NCBI RefSeq assembly: GCF_011250515.1
Contig: NZ_JAANOP010000003.1
Location: 1-64,000, forward strand
Origin: Aquirufa ecclesiirivi
GTDB lineage: Bacteria > Bacteroidota > Bacteroidia > Cytophagales > Spirosomataceae
Length of the DNA stretch: 64,000 nt
Direction of reading: 5' to 3'
Shown here: one piece after another, positions 1 to 8,835 of the stretch
Position numbering within the stretch: the stretch's first letter is position 1
Layout: the number at the start of each line of letters is the position of its first letter
Translations under genes and position numbers: made by a program
The notes under the pieces: generated by a model
Databases searched by the model: none
What the model was told of the DNA's origin: nothing
The model's input: only the letters and a program-made list of their open reading frames with translations

Positions 1-64
1 TGTCACTAAAATGACGAAGGCGTCTTTGCGACACACTTTGAAGATACGATTTTTTGTTTGCCAT
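1..64 (-). CDS. 5' end of an unidentified gene, cut by the window edge
   Basis: An ATG on the minus strand at 64 opens a frame that stays open to base 1, giving 21 codons that begin MANKKSYLQS and are rich in Lys, Arg and Ser. It lies in the same direction as mutS, about 140 bases downstream of the mutS stop. The fragment is too short for family assignment, and I do not recognise it. It is called a gene because it is an uninterrupted frame with a strong start and plausible composition. The plus strand also has an open frame here (bases 2-70), so the call is tentative. Confidence 0.4.
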   Translation of the reverse strand, partial: MANKKSYLQSVSQRRLRHFSD

Positions 65-189
65 GGATAATAGATTTTATGTTTAAAATTTTACTTTTAA
101 ACGGTCAACCTATTTCAGGCATTGACAATCATTGCTTAAGTTAGTATTTGACACAGTATATTGAGCATATTCATAAAGTCTTTATAAAC

Positions 190-220
190 TATAATTTATA
201 CCTTATAATTTATAATTTAT
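190..220. repeat. A+T-rich direct repeat at the 3' end of mutS
   Basis: The 10-mer TATAATTTAT occurs three times, at 190-199, 204-213 and 211-220, the last two overlapping. It spans the last codons and stop of mutS. It may be slippage-derived low-complexity sequence, and no function is visible. Confidence 0.4.
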
Positions 221-2848
221 CATCTTCTTCAGCTCATTTAATTTCAACAAAGCTTCAATCGGAGAAAGTGAATTAACATCCATTTTTTCTAATTGATCAT
301 TTATCTCCTTCAGTCCAGCTGGAATTTCAGCACCAAAAAGACTTAATTGATAATTTACCTTAGGCATATCTTTGAGTTTTTGATCATGATCTTCCTTGAT
401 ATGATCTTTTTCCAGATGTCTCAAAATTTCATGAGCACGAAGCACCAAAGGCGTAGGCATTCCTGCCATTTGAGCCACATGAATACCAAAACTATGGGCC
501 GAACCACCAGGTAATAACTTCCTCAAAAAAATGATTTTATTTCCCATTTCCTTCACAGATACATGGAAGTTCTTTATCCGAGGGAAATCATCTGCCAATT
601 GATTTAATTCATGGTAATGCGTCGCAAAAAGCGTTTTAGCAATACTTTTAGGATGGTTATGCAAATGCTCAGCAATGGCCCAGGCCATTGAAACCCCATC
701 GTAAGTGGATGTTCCTCGACCAATTTCATCCAGCAATACCAGAGATTTGCTCGATAAATTATTCAAAATAGCCGCCGTCTCCGTCATCTCTACCATGAAG
801 GTAGATTCTCCTTTAGAGAAATTATCAGATGCCCCCACCCGAGTAAATACTTTGTCCACTAAGCCAATCGTGGCAGCACTGGCTGGCACAAACGACCCCA
901 TTTGAGCCATTAACACAATCAGAGCCGTCTGACGAAGTAAAGCCGATTTTCCTGCCATATTGGGCCCCGTAATCATGATGATTTGTTGGGATTCATTATC
1001 TAAATAAACATCATTGGGAATATAAGCCTCCCCAACAGGCAATTGCTGTTCAATGACAGGATGTCGACCTTCTTTAATATCAATTGTATCTGTATCCAAA
1101 AGTTCAGGCTGAACATAATGATTTCTTTGTGCTATGGTCGCAAAACTCTGCAAAACATCCAACGTAGCAATACCTTGAGCATTCACTTGAATCAGTTCCA
1201 AATACTCCATCGCTTCACGAATCAACTCTTGAAATATTCCATATTCAATTTGAGAAATTCGATCTTCCGCTGTGAGAATTTTTTCTTCGTAAACCTTCAG
1301 CTCATCCGTAATATAGCGTTCGGCATTCACTAAGGTTTGCTTCCTGATCCACTCAGGTGGAACCCGATCTTTATGGGAATTGGTTACTTCTAAATAATAA
1401 CCAAAAACTTTATTGTAAGCTACTTTCAACGAAGATATACCTGTACGCTCTATTTCTCTTTTTTGTAGGTCTTGTAAGTATTCTTTCCCATGGGAGGATA
1501 ACAAATGGAGCTCATCCAATTCAGCGAGAAAACCTGTCTTCACAATACCTCCTTGATGCGCTAACATGGGTGCATCATCGCGTAGCGCTAGCTCTATTGT
1601 ATCAACTAATGTGCTACAAGGGTTTAATCGATCGGCCCATTTTTTTAAACTTCCTTGGCTATTATCACATAATAAATCCTTGATTAAAGGAATCTGTTGT
1701 AAGGCTTTTTTTAACTGGACCAGCTCTCTCGGATTTATTCTACTGGCTGCTACTTTGGAAATCAATCGCTCTAAATCACCTATTGGCTTTAAATAGCTCA
1801 CCAATACATCCAGAAAATCTTGATTTTGGACTAATTCGGCAACTCCTAATTGACGGTCTTGTATTTCACTCAATTGCTTCAGAGGAAGCACCATCCATTT
1901 TCGAAGTAAACGAGCTCCCATGGCAGTCAGCGTTTGATCCATCAAGGAAATCAAAGGAACACCGCCCTCTTGGGAGGGGTGAATTAATTCCAAATTTCGG
2001 ATCGTGAACCGGTCTAGCCAAACATATTTATCTTCCTCAATGCGCTGAATGGACGAAATATGAGCCACTTGTTTATGTTCCGTTTCTGCCAAATAATGAA
2101 GAATAACGCCCGCTGCAATGATGCCCAAAGGCATTTCTTCTATACCAAAACCTTTTAGATTTTGGGTTTTGAAATGCTGTGTTAATAAAGGATAAGTAAA
2201 ATCATGTGTAAATATCCATTCTTCCAAACTAAACGAGTGAAACTGATCGCCAAAAGAATCTAAAAACTGATTTCTGAAATTTTTGGGGTACAAAATTTCA
2301 GCCGGCAAAAAACTTTGGATCAACTTTTGAATATAGGCCAAAGGCCCTTGAGAGCACATATATTCTCCTGTAGAAATATCCAACAAAGCCAATCCGTACA
2401 AATTTTGTGCTGTGGAAGGAAAAGCGATGGAGGCTACATAATTATTTCTTTTGTTATCTAATACTTGATCATTAAACGATACTCCAGGAGTAACTAATTC
2501 GGTTACGCCACGTTTCACAATACCTTTGGCTTCAGCAGGATTCTCTAATTGATCACAAATAGCCACTCGCTGACCAGCACGAACTAATTTTGGCAAGTAT
2601 ACATCCAAGGAATGATGTGGAAAACCTGCCAAATGATCGTCAGCATTCCCATTATTTCGGCGCGTTAAAACGATTCCTAAAATTTTGGAGGCTTTGACGG
2701 CATCTTCCCCGAAAGTTTCATAAAAGTCCCCTACCCTAAACAGCAAAATGGCCCCAGGGTACTTGGCTTTAATCTGATTGAATTGTCGGGAAAGTGGAGT
2801 TTCGCCTTTTTTCAAAGGTTCTTGTCCATCTGCTGCTTTTCTGGCCAA
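203..2848 (-). CDS. mutS: DNA mismatch repair protein MutS
   Basis: MutS binds base mismatches and small loops, then uses ATP to recruit MutL and downstream repair factors. The 881-residue product is of normal length for the family. The N-terminal mismatch-reading motif DFYETFGE is at residues 41-48, with Phe42 and Glu44 as the expected wedge and contact residues. The ATPase domain has Walker A GPNMAGKS at 628-635 and Walker B LLDEIGRG around Asp707-Glu708, followed by STYDG and FATHYHEL. A QLSLF sequence at 834-838 looks like a sliding-clamp binding motif, and the C-terminal tail resembles the usual MutS helix-turn-helix end. The start is a TTG codon: the frame directly upstream has no nearer ATG, and the resulting MARK... 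N-terminus fits the family. No mutL is present in the window. Confidence 0.98.
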   Translation of the reverse strand: MARKAADGQEPLKKGETPLSRQFNQIKAKYPGAILLFRVGDFYETFGEDAVKASKILGIVLTRRNNGNADDHLAGFPHHSLDVYLPKLVRAGQRVAICDQLENPAEAKGIVKRGVTELVTPGVSFNDQVLDNKRNNYVASIAFPSTAQNLYGLALLDISTGEYMCSQGPLAYIQKLIQSFLPAEILYPKNFRNQFLDSFGDQFHSFSLEEWIFTHDFTYPLLTQHFKTQNLKGFGIEEMPLGIIAAGVILHYLAETEHKQVAHISSIQRIEEDKYVWLDRFTIRNLELIHPSQEGGVPLISLMDQTLTAMGARLLRKWMVLPLKQLSEIQDRQLGVAELVQNQDFLDVLVSYLKPIGDLERLISKVAASRINPRELVQLKKALQQIPLIKDLLCDNSQGSLKKWADRLNPCSTLVDTIELALRDDAPMLAHQGGIVKTGFLAELDELHLLSSHGKEYLQDLQKREIERTGISSLKVAYNKVFGYYLEVTNSHKDRVPPEWIRKQTLVNAERYITDELKVYEEKILTAEDRISQIEYGIFQELIREAMEYLELIQVNAQGIATLDVLQSFATIAQRNHYVQPELLDTDTIDIKEGRHPVIEQQLPVGEAYIPNDVYLDNESQQIIMITGPNMAGKSALLRQTALIVLMAQMGSFVPASAATIGLVDKVFTRVGASDNFSKGESTFMVEMTETAAILNNLSSKSLVLLDEIGRGTSTYDGVSMAWAIAEHLHNHPKSIAKTLFATHYHELNQLADDFPRIKNFHVSVKEMGNKIIFLRKLLPGGSAHSFGIHVAQMAGMPTPLVLRAHEILRHLEKDHIKEDHDQKLKDMPKVNYQLSLFGAEIPAGLKEINDQLEKMDVNSLSPIEALLKLNELKKMINYKL

Positions 2849-3144
2849 ACTAGAAATGATATAAAGGTTGTAAAAATAAGGATTTTGCCTGAAATATGAC
2901 AGCTTAATCTCGGAATTTGGCCAAGGAAAAAATCTGAGTTAGGCTGAAAAAAAATCATGGGTAATTTCGTTTTGAAATAAATCAACTTGTACTTGCTAAA
3001 GCCTTTCTCCGCTTAATAAATCAAGAAAATCAAATGTGGCAATAAACACGTCAAAATCCTTGTTAACGCTATTTTCAGGATAAGAAAATTAGAAATTGAA
3101 AAAATATTTCCCTATTTTGCCAAATAAATTCGAAACCCATAACT

Positions 3145-4899
3145 ATGATTAATTCTTCCATATACATCAAATCTCAGCAAGAGGTTTTTGATGTGGTGAT
3201 TGTTGGCTCAGGTGCTGGTGGCGGTATGGCTGCCCATATGCTAACCAAAGCTGGAGCTAAAGTCTGTTTATTAGAAGCAGGTCAACCCTATGACCCCGCT
3301 GACCCGAAAAACATTACCCAATTAAAATGGCCTTATGAATCCCCTCGTCGTGGTGCTAATACCACTCGTCCTTTTGGTGATTTTGATGCTGCCTATGGTG
3401 GTTGGGATATTGAGGGGGAACCTTACACGCGTAAAGAAGGAACTAAATTTGATTGGTTTAGATCTCGTATGGTGGGTGGTAGAACCAACCACTGGGGACG
3501 TATTTCCTTGCGTTTTGGACCGGATGATTTTAAAAGAAAAAGTATTGATGGTTTAGGTGACGACTGGCCTATTGGCTACGATGACATGAAGCCATATTAC
3601 GATAAAGTAGATCGCTTGATTGGGGTGTTTGGTACCAATGAAGGACTAAGAAATAACCCAGATGGCATTTTCTTACCTCCTCCTAAAGCTCGTTTGCACG
3701 AATTAATGATTAAAAAAGCGAATAAGGCCATTGGAATTCCAACCTATCCTTCTCGCCTTTCCATTTTAACTAAGCCGATTAACAATGAACGTGGACAATG
3801 TTTTTATTGTGCGCAATGTTCAAGAGCTTGTCAAGCTTATGCCGATTTCTCTTCATCCTCGGTTTTAGTAAAACCCGCAGCTGCCACAGGTAATTTAACT
3901 TTATTACCTTATGCCATGGCCAGAGAGGTAATGACTGATCCAATCTCAGGATTGGCAACAGGAGTTTCTTACGTACATACAGGTACTTTACAAGAGTATT
4001 CCGTAAAAGGTAAAATTGTTGTTTTAGCCGCATCTGCTGGAGAAACGGCACGTTTATTATTAAACTCAAAAAGTTCTCGTTTCCCGAATGGTATTGCCAA
4101 CTCGAGTGGTGTAGTTGGTAAATACATCAATGACTCAACCGGTGCTTCTCGTTCGGCTATCATTCCTTCTTTATTTGATCGTAAAACATACAATGAAGAT
4201 GGTGTGGGTGGTTCACATATTTACTCACCATGGTGGGGAGATAACAGTAAATTAGATTTCCCTCGTGGATACCACATCGAATACGGTGGTGGTATGGGTA
4301 TGCCTAGCTACGGTTTTGGTTGGGGAATTGAGGGATTAAATGGTCGTGAAAACTTCACCCGTGATGGTTTGAAAAAAGCAGCTGGTGGATATGGAGCAAC
4401 CTTAAAAGAAGATTACCGTCGTTTCTACGGTTCTTATGTCAGCTTTGCTGGTCGTGGAGAACCTGTACCAAGAGAAGATAACTATTGCGAGATAGACCCG
4501 AATGTAGTTGACAAATATGGTATTCCTGTATTACGCTTCAATTACAAATGGAGTGATTACGAAATCAAGCAGGCAAAACACATGCAAGATACCTTTGAGC
4601 AAATTATTGATGCGATGGGTGGAAAGGCAATGGGTAAAAAACCAGGTGCAGATACCAATTACGGTTTAGCTGATCCTGGTCGTATTATCCACGAAGTAGG
4701 AACAGCTCGTATGGGTAATAATACCAGCACATCTGTCGTAAATTCCAACTGCCAAGCACATGATGTGAAGAACTTGTTCTTAGCCGATGCAGCGCCATTC
4801 GTTTCTCAAGGAGATAAGAATGCCACATGGACGATCCTAGCTCTTTCGATGCGTACCTCAGAATATATTATTGATCAACGTAAAAAAGCCAATTTATAA
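3145..4899 (+). CDS. GMC-family FAD oxidoreductase with a cysteine cluster
   Basis: This is a flavoprotein of the glucose-methanol-choline family that probably oxidises a sugar or other alcohol. The dinucleotide-binding GSGAGGG is at residues 21-27, followed by a Glu44 that fits FAD ribose binding. The C-terminal half carries HEVGTARMG and the closing stretch with Asn-Ala-Thr-Trp typical of GMC enzymes. A quartet Cys219, Cys222, Cys225, Cys229 (CxxCxxCxxxC) sits mid-protein and could bind an Fe-S cluster, as in bacterial FAD-dependent dehydrogenases that pass electrons to a partner. No signal peptide is visible. The stop codon overlaps the next gene's ATG by one base, and that gene encodes the typical small partner subunit. 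The real substrate cannot be read from the sequence. Confidence 0.93.
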   Translation: MINSSIYIKSQQEVFDVVIVGSGAGGGMAAHMLTKAGAKVCLLEAGQPYDPADPKNITQLKWPYESPRRGANTTRPFGDFDAAYGGWDIEGEPYTRKEGTKFDWFRSRMVGGRTNHWGRISLRFGPDDFKRKSIDGLGDDWPIGYDDMKPYYDKVDRLIGVFGTNEGLRNNPDGIFLPPPKARLHELMIKKANKAIGIPTYPSRLSILTKPINNERGQCFYCAQCSRACQAYADFSSSSVLVKPAAATGNLTLLPYAMAREVMTDPISGLATGVSYVHTGTLQEYSVKGKIVVLAASAGETARLLLNSKSSRFPNGIANSSGVVGKYINDSTGASRSAIIPSLFDRKTYNEDGVGGSHIYSPWWGDNSKLDFPRGYHIEYGGGMGMPSYGFGWGIEGLNGRENFTRDGLKKAAGGYGATLKEDYRRFYGSYVSFAGRGEPVPREDNYCEIDPNVVDKYGIPVLRFNYKWSDYEIKQAKHMQDTFEQIIDAMGGKAMGKKPGADTNYGLADPGRIIHEVGTARMGNNTSTSVVNSNCQAHDVKNLFLADAAPFVSQGDKNATWTILALSMRTSEYIIDQRKKANL

Positions 4900-5537
4900 T
4901 GAAAAGAAGAGATTATTTAAAAAATATCGGCTTAAGTTCATTGGGCTTAGCTGCATTGAATCCTCAAGTAAAAGCCATGGAGGCTTTGGAAGGAGCACCT
5001 GATCCTAAAAAAGTAGCTCCATTAAAAGTTCCCAATGGTAGAACCATGGATGAAGCAGAACGTGATGCCAAATTAATGGCTGAAAAGTTCTTAAATGCAC
5101 ATGAATTGGCTACCATTACGATCTTGTCAGATATTATCATCCCTGCGGATGCTAAATCTGGAAGTGCTTCTCAATCAGGAGTTACTAAGTTCATTGAGTT
5201 TATTGTGAAAGATAAGCCTGAATTTAAAACACCGATGCGTGGTGGTTTAAGGTGGTTAGATGGAGAATCTAAGCGTCGTTTTAGTAAATTATTTACTGAA
5301 ATTACTCCCAAACAACGCATTGAAATTGTAGACGACATTGCTTATCCTGAAAAAGTAAAACCTCAGTTTTCCCAAGGAGTGAATTTCTTTACTTTGATGA
5401 GAAATTTAACTGCTACAGGTTTCTATACCTCTAGAATCGGTTTAGATGATTTAGCTTATAAAGGAAATACACCCAACGATTGGAAAGGTGTTCCTGATGA
5501 AGTTTTAAAGCAATACGGTTTATCTTACGATGATTAA
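4899..5537 (+). CDS. Gluconate 2-dehydrogenase subunit 3-like protein, Tat signal
   Basis: The 212-residue product matches the small gamma subunit that accompanies membrane FAD dehydrogenases such as gluconate 2-dehydrogenase. Its N-terminus has a twin-arginine motif (RRDYLKN, residues 3-9) followed by a hydrophobic stretch to about residue 22, which suggests Tat export. In characterised systems the small subunit carries the catalytic subunit across the membrane, which would explain why the upstream GMC protein has no signal of its own. It overlaps the upstream gene by one base and the downstream gene by eight, so the three are probably co-transcribed. No cytochrome subunit is encoded nearby, so the electron acceptor is unknown. 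Confidence 0.88.
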   Translation: MKRRDYLKNIGLSSLGLAALNPQVKAMEALEGAPDPKKVAPLKVPNGRTMDEAERDAKLMAEKFLNAHELATITILSDIIIPADAKSGSASQSGVTKFIEFIVKDKPEFKTPMRGGLRWLDGESKRRFSKLFTEITPKQRIEIVDDIAYPEKVKPQFSQGVNFFTLMRNLTATGFYTSRIGLDDLAYKGNTPNDWKGVPDEVLKQYGLSYDD

Positions 5538-6276
5538 ACACTCCGATTTATACCTTAAACCGGACATTTTCAAACATATTCCTCAATTAGTGGCGGGTGT
5601 CAGTACCCGCCACGGAGGAAAAAGTCAAGCTCCTTATTATTCCCTAAACCTAGGAGTACATACAGACGATCAAGCAGAAATCATTCAAGAAAATATTATT
5701 CTTTTATGCCAATCATTAGGCATAAAGCCCCAACACTTAGCTCGATCTTTTCAAACCCATCAAGATCTTATTTGGGAATGCCAACAACCTGATTATCAAA
5801 GTGGTTTTGATGCCATCATCAGTACGCAAGCAAATATTTATTCAGCAGTGGGCATAGCCGATTGCTGCCCCGTACTTCTAGTGGATCCTGTGCAAAAAAT
5901 TACCGCAGCCATTCATGCGGGATGGAAAGGTTCTGTATTAGGAATCGTTCCCAAAACAGCCAATTTATTACTCACTAAGTACCAAAGTCAAGCCAAAGAT
6001 CTATTGGCCTATATAGGCCCTTGCATTAGTCTACAACATTTTGAGGTGGGAGATGAAGTAGCTGCTCAGTTTCCGGAGACTTGTAAACAAAAGTTTTCTG
6101 ATAAATGGCATGTGGATTTGAAGCAACACCATGCATTGCAGTTAGCTGAATTAGGTATATCTCAAATAGAAATTTCACCTTGGTGCACAGTTGAGCACAA
6201 TGAACATTTTTTCTCACATAGAAAAGAGCAAGGTTTGACGGGTAGAATGTTAGCTTTTGTTGGATTTAAGTCCTAA
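5530..6276 (+). CDS. pgeF: Laccase-domain purine nucleoside phosphorylase (YfiH/PgeF family)
   Basis: The 248-residue protein belongs to the DUF152/multicopper polyphenol oxidase family. Characterised members act as purine nucleoside phosphorylases and adenosine deaminases, and E. coli YfiH has also been linked to peptidoglycan editing. Visible family landmarks are VSTRHGG near residue 24, NLGVHTDD near 40, the His in FQTHQD, GIADCCPVLL, and AIHAGWKGS with its conserved His and Gly. The metal-site pattern of two His and a Cys can be followed. It starts inside the preceding gene (8-base overlap), although its function looks unrelated to the GMC pair. No transmembrane or signal sequence is seen. 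Confidence 0.93.
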   Translation: MIKHSDLYLKPDIFKHIPQLVAGVSTRHGGKSQAPYYSLNLGVHTDDQAEIIQENIILLCQSLGIKPQHLARSFQTHQDLIWECQQPDYQSGFDAIISTQANIYSAVGIADCCPVLLVDPVQKITAAIHAGWKGSVLGIVPKTANLLLTKYQSQAKDLLAYIGPCISLQHFEVGDEVAAQFPETCKQKFSDKWHVDLKQHHALQLAELGISQIEISPWCTVEHNEHFFSHRKEQGLTGRMLAFVGFKS

Positions 6277-6474
6277 ATATTAATCAAGTATTTGGAATCT
6301 CAAAACTTGAAATATATCAAATATCCGTCCCCATGGAGCTCCAAAGCCCATTTTTGTCTACATATTATCTACAAACTGATAATGTAATCTTAGGCTATTG
6401 ACATTCCTTTTGTAATTAGGACATTTTTTTGAAATTGCCTTCGAAATAATTCAATCACCCTAACCCTAATTACA

Positions 6475-6627
6475 ATGAAAAAGTTAAAATTAACCTTGAC
6501 TGTTCTAGAAAACAGAGATGCTTCTTTCGGAGGATCAAACGAAGTCGCACTAGCTGGTTCGACTTGCACATGTACTTGTACCTGCTGCAAATCAAACAAT
6601 GATGCTCCAGCGGAAGCAACAGCCTAA
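6475..6627 (+). CDS. Putative TOMM/azole RiPP precursor peptide
   Basis: This 50-codon gene is the first of the RiPP operon. The product starts MKKLKLTLTVLEN and has a leader-like N-terminal part with a Gly19-Gly20 pair. A second small-residue site, Ala27-Gly28, directly precedes the core. The core, residues 29-38, reads STCTCTCTCC, with Cys at 31, 33, 35, 37 and 38 and Thr at 30, 32, 34 and 36. It is followed by a hydrophilic Ala-rich tail. Cys/Ser/Thr runs of this kind are the substrates of YcaO cyclodehydratases, which turn them into azolines, and the enzymes follow immediately downstream. No convincing Bacteroidota promoter was found in the 198-base gap upstream. The leader is not an exact match to any RiPP leader family I can name. 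Modification, cleavage site and bioactivity are inferred. Confidence 0.85.
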   Translation: MKKLKLTLTVLENRDASFGGSNEVALAGSTCTCTCTCCKSNNDAPAEATA

Positions 6628-6633
6628 TTGGAT

Positions 6634-6662
6634 AAATGGGTAGAGATATTCTCTACCCATTT
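6634..6662 (+). terminator. Perfect 13-bp hairpin after the precursor gene, probable attenuator
   Basis: The arms 6634-6646 and 6650-6662 are exact inverted complements around a three-base loop (TAT). The structure begins seven bases after the precursor stop and ends in a short T run (6660-6663). It could act as a partial terminator or an RNA 3'-end stabiliser, giving more precursor mRNA than enzyme mRNA, as is common in RiPP operons. Because one arm covers the ATG at 6636, that ATG is an unlikely start for the next gene. Confidence 0.6.
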
Positions 6663-6683
6663 TACAAAAATACCTACCCACAT

Positions 6684-7550
6684 ATGAAAACGACAATACC
6701 CCACCAAGCCATATTTTGTGGTCCAGATACGCTATACATTGTAAACGGAGATCAGAACCTGATTGAAATTCATGGAGAATCTACTCCAATGATCAAAGAA
6801 ATACTAAAAGGAATACATCAAAAAATTTCCTTGGAAAGTATTTACGAAAGTCATCAAGCAGAGTTTGGGCATGATAATGAAACATTTCATGAATTAATTT
6901 CTTGGATGAAGGAAAAACAAGTAATCCTACAATCTAAAAATACGCACACAATAAAAATTCATGTTCTCATTGACGCTAAGTTTTCAGACCAATCAACTTC
7001 TCTCATTAGCTCACTGAATGAAATAAGCCAAAAATCAGTAGAATATACCTTAGAAGACAATATAAAGGCGGCTGATTTAATACTCTTTTGGGGTTCTTTA
7101 TTTACTCACCGTAATCGTATAAAAGACCTTGCCCAGCTAAGTTATGAGGCTAAAATACCCCTATTGTACGTCGACATAGATAGCTCATCCTTTACCCTTG
7201 GGCCTATTTTTTCTCCTGAATTATTAAGCCCTTGCTTGAACTGCTATGCAGATCGAAAACAAGTACAACTGAAAAATCCAAAAGCCTTTTCCATTCTACA
7301 AAAAAAACAGAATCATGAGTACATCTATACTCCCCTAGTCAAGAATAAGAAGTATTTCACCGCATTGGTCAATTTCATTCACGAAGAATTACATCAATTT
7401 ATTTTATCGGGTTTTACGTATTCCCCGTTAATAGGCCAAAGTTTTGTGATGACAGGCAGTCCTATTGAAGTACAAAAATTCAACATCCTTAAAGTTCCAC
7501 ATTGCCCTATTTGCAGCCAAAGGAATCAATCTATGACATTCAATATTTAA
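6684..7550 (+). CDS. TOMM cyclodehydratase partner, E1-like/ocin-ThiF (C protein)
   Basis: The 288-residue product resembles the leader-binding partner of YcaO enzymes. Residues 1-85 look like a small winged-helix RiPP recognition element, which would hold the precursor leader. Residues 90-190 have the E1/ThiF-like alternating beta/alpha pattern, without a clear nucleotide-binding glycine loop, as expected for partners that no longer adenylate. The family-typical LGPIFSPELLSPCLNC leads to Cys184 and Cys187. A second pair, Cys274 and Cys277 (CPIC), completes a probable zinc tetrad. The frame extends up to an ATG at 6636, but that codon lies in the hairpin stem, so the ATG at 6684 is preferred. 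The YcaO gene begins 13 bases after the stop. Confidence 0.85.
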   Translation: MKTTIPHQAIFCGPDTLYIVNGDQNLIEIHGESTPMIKEILKGIHQKISLESIYESHQAEFGHDNETFHELISWMKEKQVILQSKNTHTIKIHVLIDAKFSDQSTSLISSLNEISQKSVEYTLEDNIKAADLILFWGSLFTHRNRIKDLAQLSYEAKIPLLYVDIDSSSFTLGPIFSPELLSPCLNCYADRKQVQLKNPKAFSILQKKQNHEYIYTPLVKNKKYFTALVNFIHEELHQFILSGFTYSPLIGQSFVMTGSPIEVQKFNILKVPHCPICSQRNQSMTFNI

Positions 7551-7563
7551 ATAGCCTTAACCC

Positions 7564-8832
7564 ATGGTTCCATTAAAACATGATTTAATCCACGGAAATC
7601 GCTATCAGATTCCAACAAGAAGGTGTTTACCGCTGGGTTTATACCAAAGCTATGTAGAGGCAGCACACCTAGACATCTTAGCTTCCAATACCCATATGAT
7701 TCAAGGTTCCGGGATTGGATTCTGCCAAATAGAGGCAGATAATTCGGCCATAGGTGAATGGATAGAACGATATGCGGCATCACATCAGCACCCCAAGGAT
7801 TTCATTTTTGCTAGTGAAACAGATTTGAGAAACCAAGGTAAAATTTTCTTGCCCGTCGAAACATGTATCCCATTTATTCCTGCGCAATATGACTCAAATT
7901 TTCCCTATCAAACATGGCAAAAAGACGATGTACTCAGTTGGATCGAAAGTAAAAACATCCTCAATCAGGAATCTGTTTGGGTACCTGCATTTACAGTTCA
8001 TTTACCTCATAATACGGAATGGGATCAAAAAAAGAATTTTATTCTTCAAACCTCAACAGGCATTGCAGCTGGGAAAAACATGCAGGATGCCACGGTTGGA
8101 GGCTTTTTAGAATGTGCCGAAAGAAATGCTTTTGCAGAGTTCTGGTATCGTCAAGATCATTGGATAAAACGAATTCCAATCATGAACCAACAAGATGTAC
8201 TTACTTCCTATAGGCACCCAAAAATCAAGCAATTGTTTGACAATACACGAGTTCAAATAAAGCTTTTTGATTTATCAGCTCTAAGCCCCGTAGAAACACA
8301 TGTGGTCGTACTCTTTTTTCCATATAAAGGACAACTTTTCCAGTCCATGGGTTGCGCTAGTAGATTCATAAAAGAAGACTCCATCATTAAAGCTTGCTTG
8401 GAAGCTTATCAAGGAGTTGAATATGCCATTGGACTTAGTCAAAAACCAGAAGATTGGATCCAAAATATGCCAAGGTTTGAAAACATCAATAGTTTTGACA
8501 AGCATTTTGCTTTCTACAATCGTTTTCCTCAATGGAGAAAAAAATCACCTATTCTCCAGGTAGCTTTAAGCCCAGAATCCTATTTTCCAAACCAAGAAAT
8601 AGGCTCCAGTAAGATTCATTCTTGGGATGAAGTAAACCAATTAAATATAAGCCAAATTCTAGTCGTGCCAATTAGTACGGAAGATGTACAATCACAAGGA
8701 TTTGAAGTAGTCCGAGTGATTGTACCCAATTGGAATTTACTTACAGGAGTGCATTCCCAGCCTTTCTTAAAATACCTAAAGGCTCAATCGAGTGAAAATT
8801 TATTTCTTTCATATCCACATCCATTCCCATAA
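7564..8832 (+). CDS. YcaO-type cyclodehydratase (TOMM D protein)
   Basis: YcaO enzymes use ATP to activate the peptide backbone so that Cys, Ser or Thr side chains close into thiazolines or (methyl)oxazolines. The 422-residue protein shows the first ATP/Mg motif as Ser61, Glu65 and Glu68 (SAIGEWIERY), and the second around Glu183-Glu186 (GGFLECAERNAFAEFW, 179-194) after STGIAAG. The last five residues are Pro-His-Pro-Phe-Pro (418-422). This is the PxPxP C-terminal motif that marks azoline-forming YcaO proteins and lies in their active site. It is separate from the E1-like partner rather than fused to it. Spacing on both sides is tight (13 and 3 bases). Function as a cyclodehydratase is well supported; the number of rings is unknown. 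Confidence 0.93.
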   Translation: MVPLKHDLIHGNRYQIPTRRCLPLGLYQSYVEAAHLDILASNTHMIQGSGIGFCQIEADNSAIGEWIERYAASHQHPKDFIFASETDLRNQGKIFLPVETCIPFIPAQYDSNFPYQTWQKDDVLSWIESKNILNQESVWVPAFTVHLPHNTEWDQKKNFILQTSTGIAAGKNMQDATVGGFLECAERNAFAEFWYRQDHWIKRIPIMNQQDVLTSYRHPKIKQLFDNTRVQIKLFDLSALSPVETHVVVLFFPYKGQLFQSMGCASRFIKEDSIIKACLEAYQGVEYAIGLSQKPEDWIQNMPRFENINSFDKHFAFYNRFPQWRKKSPILQVALSPESYFPNQEIGSSKIHSWDEVNQLNISQILVVPISTEDVQSQGFEVVRVIVPNWNLLTGVHSQPFLKYLKAQSSENLFLSYPHPFP

Positions 8833-8835
8833 ATC

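Noticed and set aside
6334-6343. 10-bp palindrome TGGAGCTCCA upstream of the RiPP operon
   Set aside because: A palindrome this short is expected by chance about once per kilobase, and no second copy or promoter element is near it.
6398-6431. TTGACA and a TTTTTTTG sequence as a promoter for the precursor gene
   Set aside because: Spacing and -7 sequence fit neither the Bacteroidota consensus nor sigma-70 well, so no promoter is claimed here.
6390-6599. 69-codon open frame on the minus strand across the precursor gene
   Set aside because: It is antisense to the precursor peptide and its upstream region. Its composition simply mirrors that peptide, and the plus-strand gene fits the operon.
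6636-6683. Alternative upstream start of the E1-like gene at 6636
   Set aside because: The ATG is within the stem of a perfect 13-bp hairpin, and the extra 16 residues have no family match; the ATG at 6684 is better.
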